Source: Unio delphinus (taxonomy: Eukaryota > Mollusca > Bivalvia > Unionida > Unionidae). From it: DNA of 64,000 nucleotides. The position numbers and the translations under genes are program-made. The stretch covers positions 2,633,001 to 2,697,000 of the forward strand of contig JAQISU010000123.1 of NCBI GenBank assembly GCA_029339505.1, read 5' to 3'. How positions within the stretch are numbered: the stretch's first letter is position 1; every line of letters begins with the position of its first letter. This document shows positions 63,487 to 64,000 of this stretch, in pieces. The notes below the pieces were generated by a model. It made no database searches. It saw nothing but the letters and a program-made list of their open reading frames with translations, and had not been told where the DNA came from.

Positions 63487-64000
63487 TATTAGAGAGCTCA
63501 GTTTTTGACAACATGTATATTTATTTGTAAAAACTTATTTAAATTTTAATCTTAAAGTATATAGTCAATAGTTTTCAATGACAATGTCCTGGAAAATGCT
63601 TGTGTTTCCTAAACATACCGCTTTACTGTTGGATCAACACAAACAGCTTAAAACTTAGGCCAGAGGCCTCATTAATTCTAGCCACGTTCTACAATCATAT
63701 TTCAAGCTGAACTCGGCACAGCTTTGTCCACTGGATGTTATTGCTACCGCTAGTATAAAACTGAAAATGACTTTAAAAAGTATTCAGGTAGTTGCTCAAA
63801 GTTAAGACATACATAACGCACTATCAGGTCTTTAAAATACCATTATCATCGACGACGATCACGCAATGCACACAGATAATAAAATCTATTACCGACAAAA
63901 CGATCATGTCTCAGAGAATATATGTCCTATCATATCCATGCTACAGTACTCAATTATTATTACGCTGTCCTCGGAAGCCATATACTATAACACTGCTGAG
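63487..64000. other. No gene seen
   Basis: Unique AT-rich sequence to the right edge; the stretch 62880-63326 is similar. Nothing to annotate. Confidence 0.5.

Overview
The window looks like repeat-dominated, gene-poor nuclear DNA of an invertebrate animal. A mollusc is the most likely source, because tRNA-headed SINEs, CR1/L2-type LINE ends, a Polinton-type element and very dense minisatellites occur together; this is inference, since no species-diagnostic gene is present. The sequence is AT-rich. I see no intact host protein-coding gene. Tandem repeats of about fifteen unrelated families, plus microsatellites, cover roughly 45% of the 64 kb.

Layout. (1) Positions 1-3800, minus strand: the structural-gene end of a decayed Polinton/Maverick (adintovirus-like) element that runs off the left edge. 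In transcription order it holds a hexon-like major capsid protein remnant, an LTxxQ/pX-like small protein, an adenain-like cysteine protease that is still open, a fibre-like protein, a hydrophobic virion-associated protein and another short virion-type protein. All but the protease are broken. (2) 3.8-16.4 kb: minisatellites (37, 16, 34-36, 52, 27 and 40 bp units), a broken copy of a mobile-element-associated 'HEEAD / FHAMTG' gene at 7.2-7.9 kb, and a (GA)n tract. (3) 16.4-31.6 kb: a weak Gypsy-type integrase remnant; two solo LTRs of one family, in opposite orientation about 9 kb apart, each with a perfect 4-bp target-site duplication; a long hairpin beside a (CT)n tract; a SINE body; a TATA-type promoter with a possible first exon; and two LINE reverse-transcriptase remnants, one inserted inside a 53-bp minisatellite. 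(4) 32.4-58.1 kb: nearly continuous tandem DNA made of a 39-bp array, a 21-25-bp array, a 20.9-kb 50-bp satellite of about 420 copies with clear internal segmental duplications, and a 29-bp array. (5) 58.1-64 kb: a full tRNA-derived SINE with a 13-bp target-site duplication, short palindromic repeats, small unrecognised coding-like fragments and a 30-bp alternating minisatellite.

How the parts relate: only the left-end viral cassette was ever a set of cooperating genes (capsid shell, maturation protease, core peptide, fibre). The rest is a record of transposon insertions and repeated tandem-array births. The most useful items are the Polinton cassette with its surviving protease, the paired solo LTRs, and the 50-bp satellite whose 2376-, 888-, 2323- and 4431-bp internal offsets show recent block duplication.
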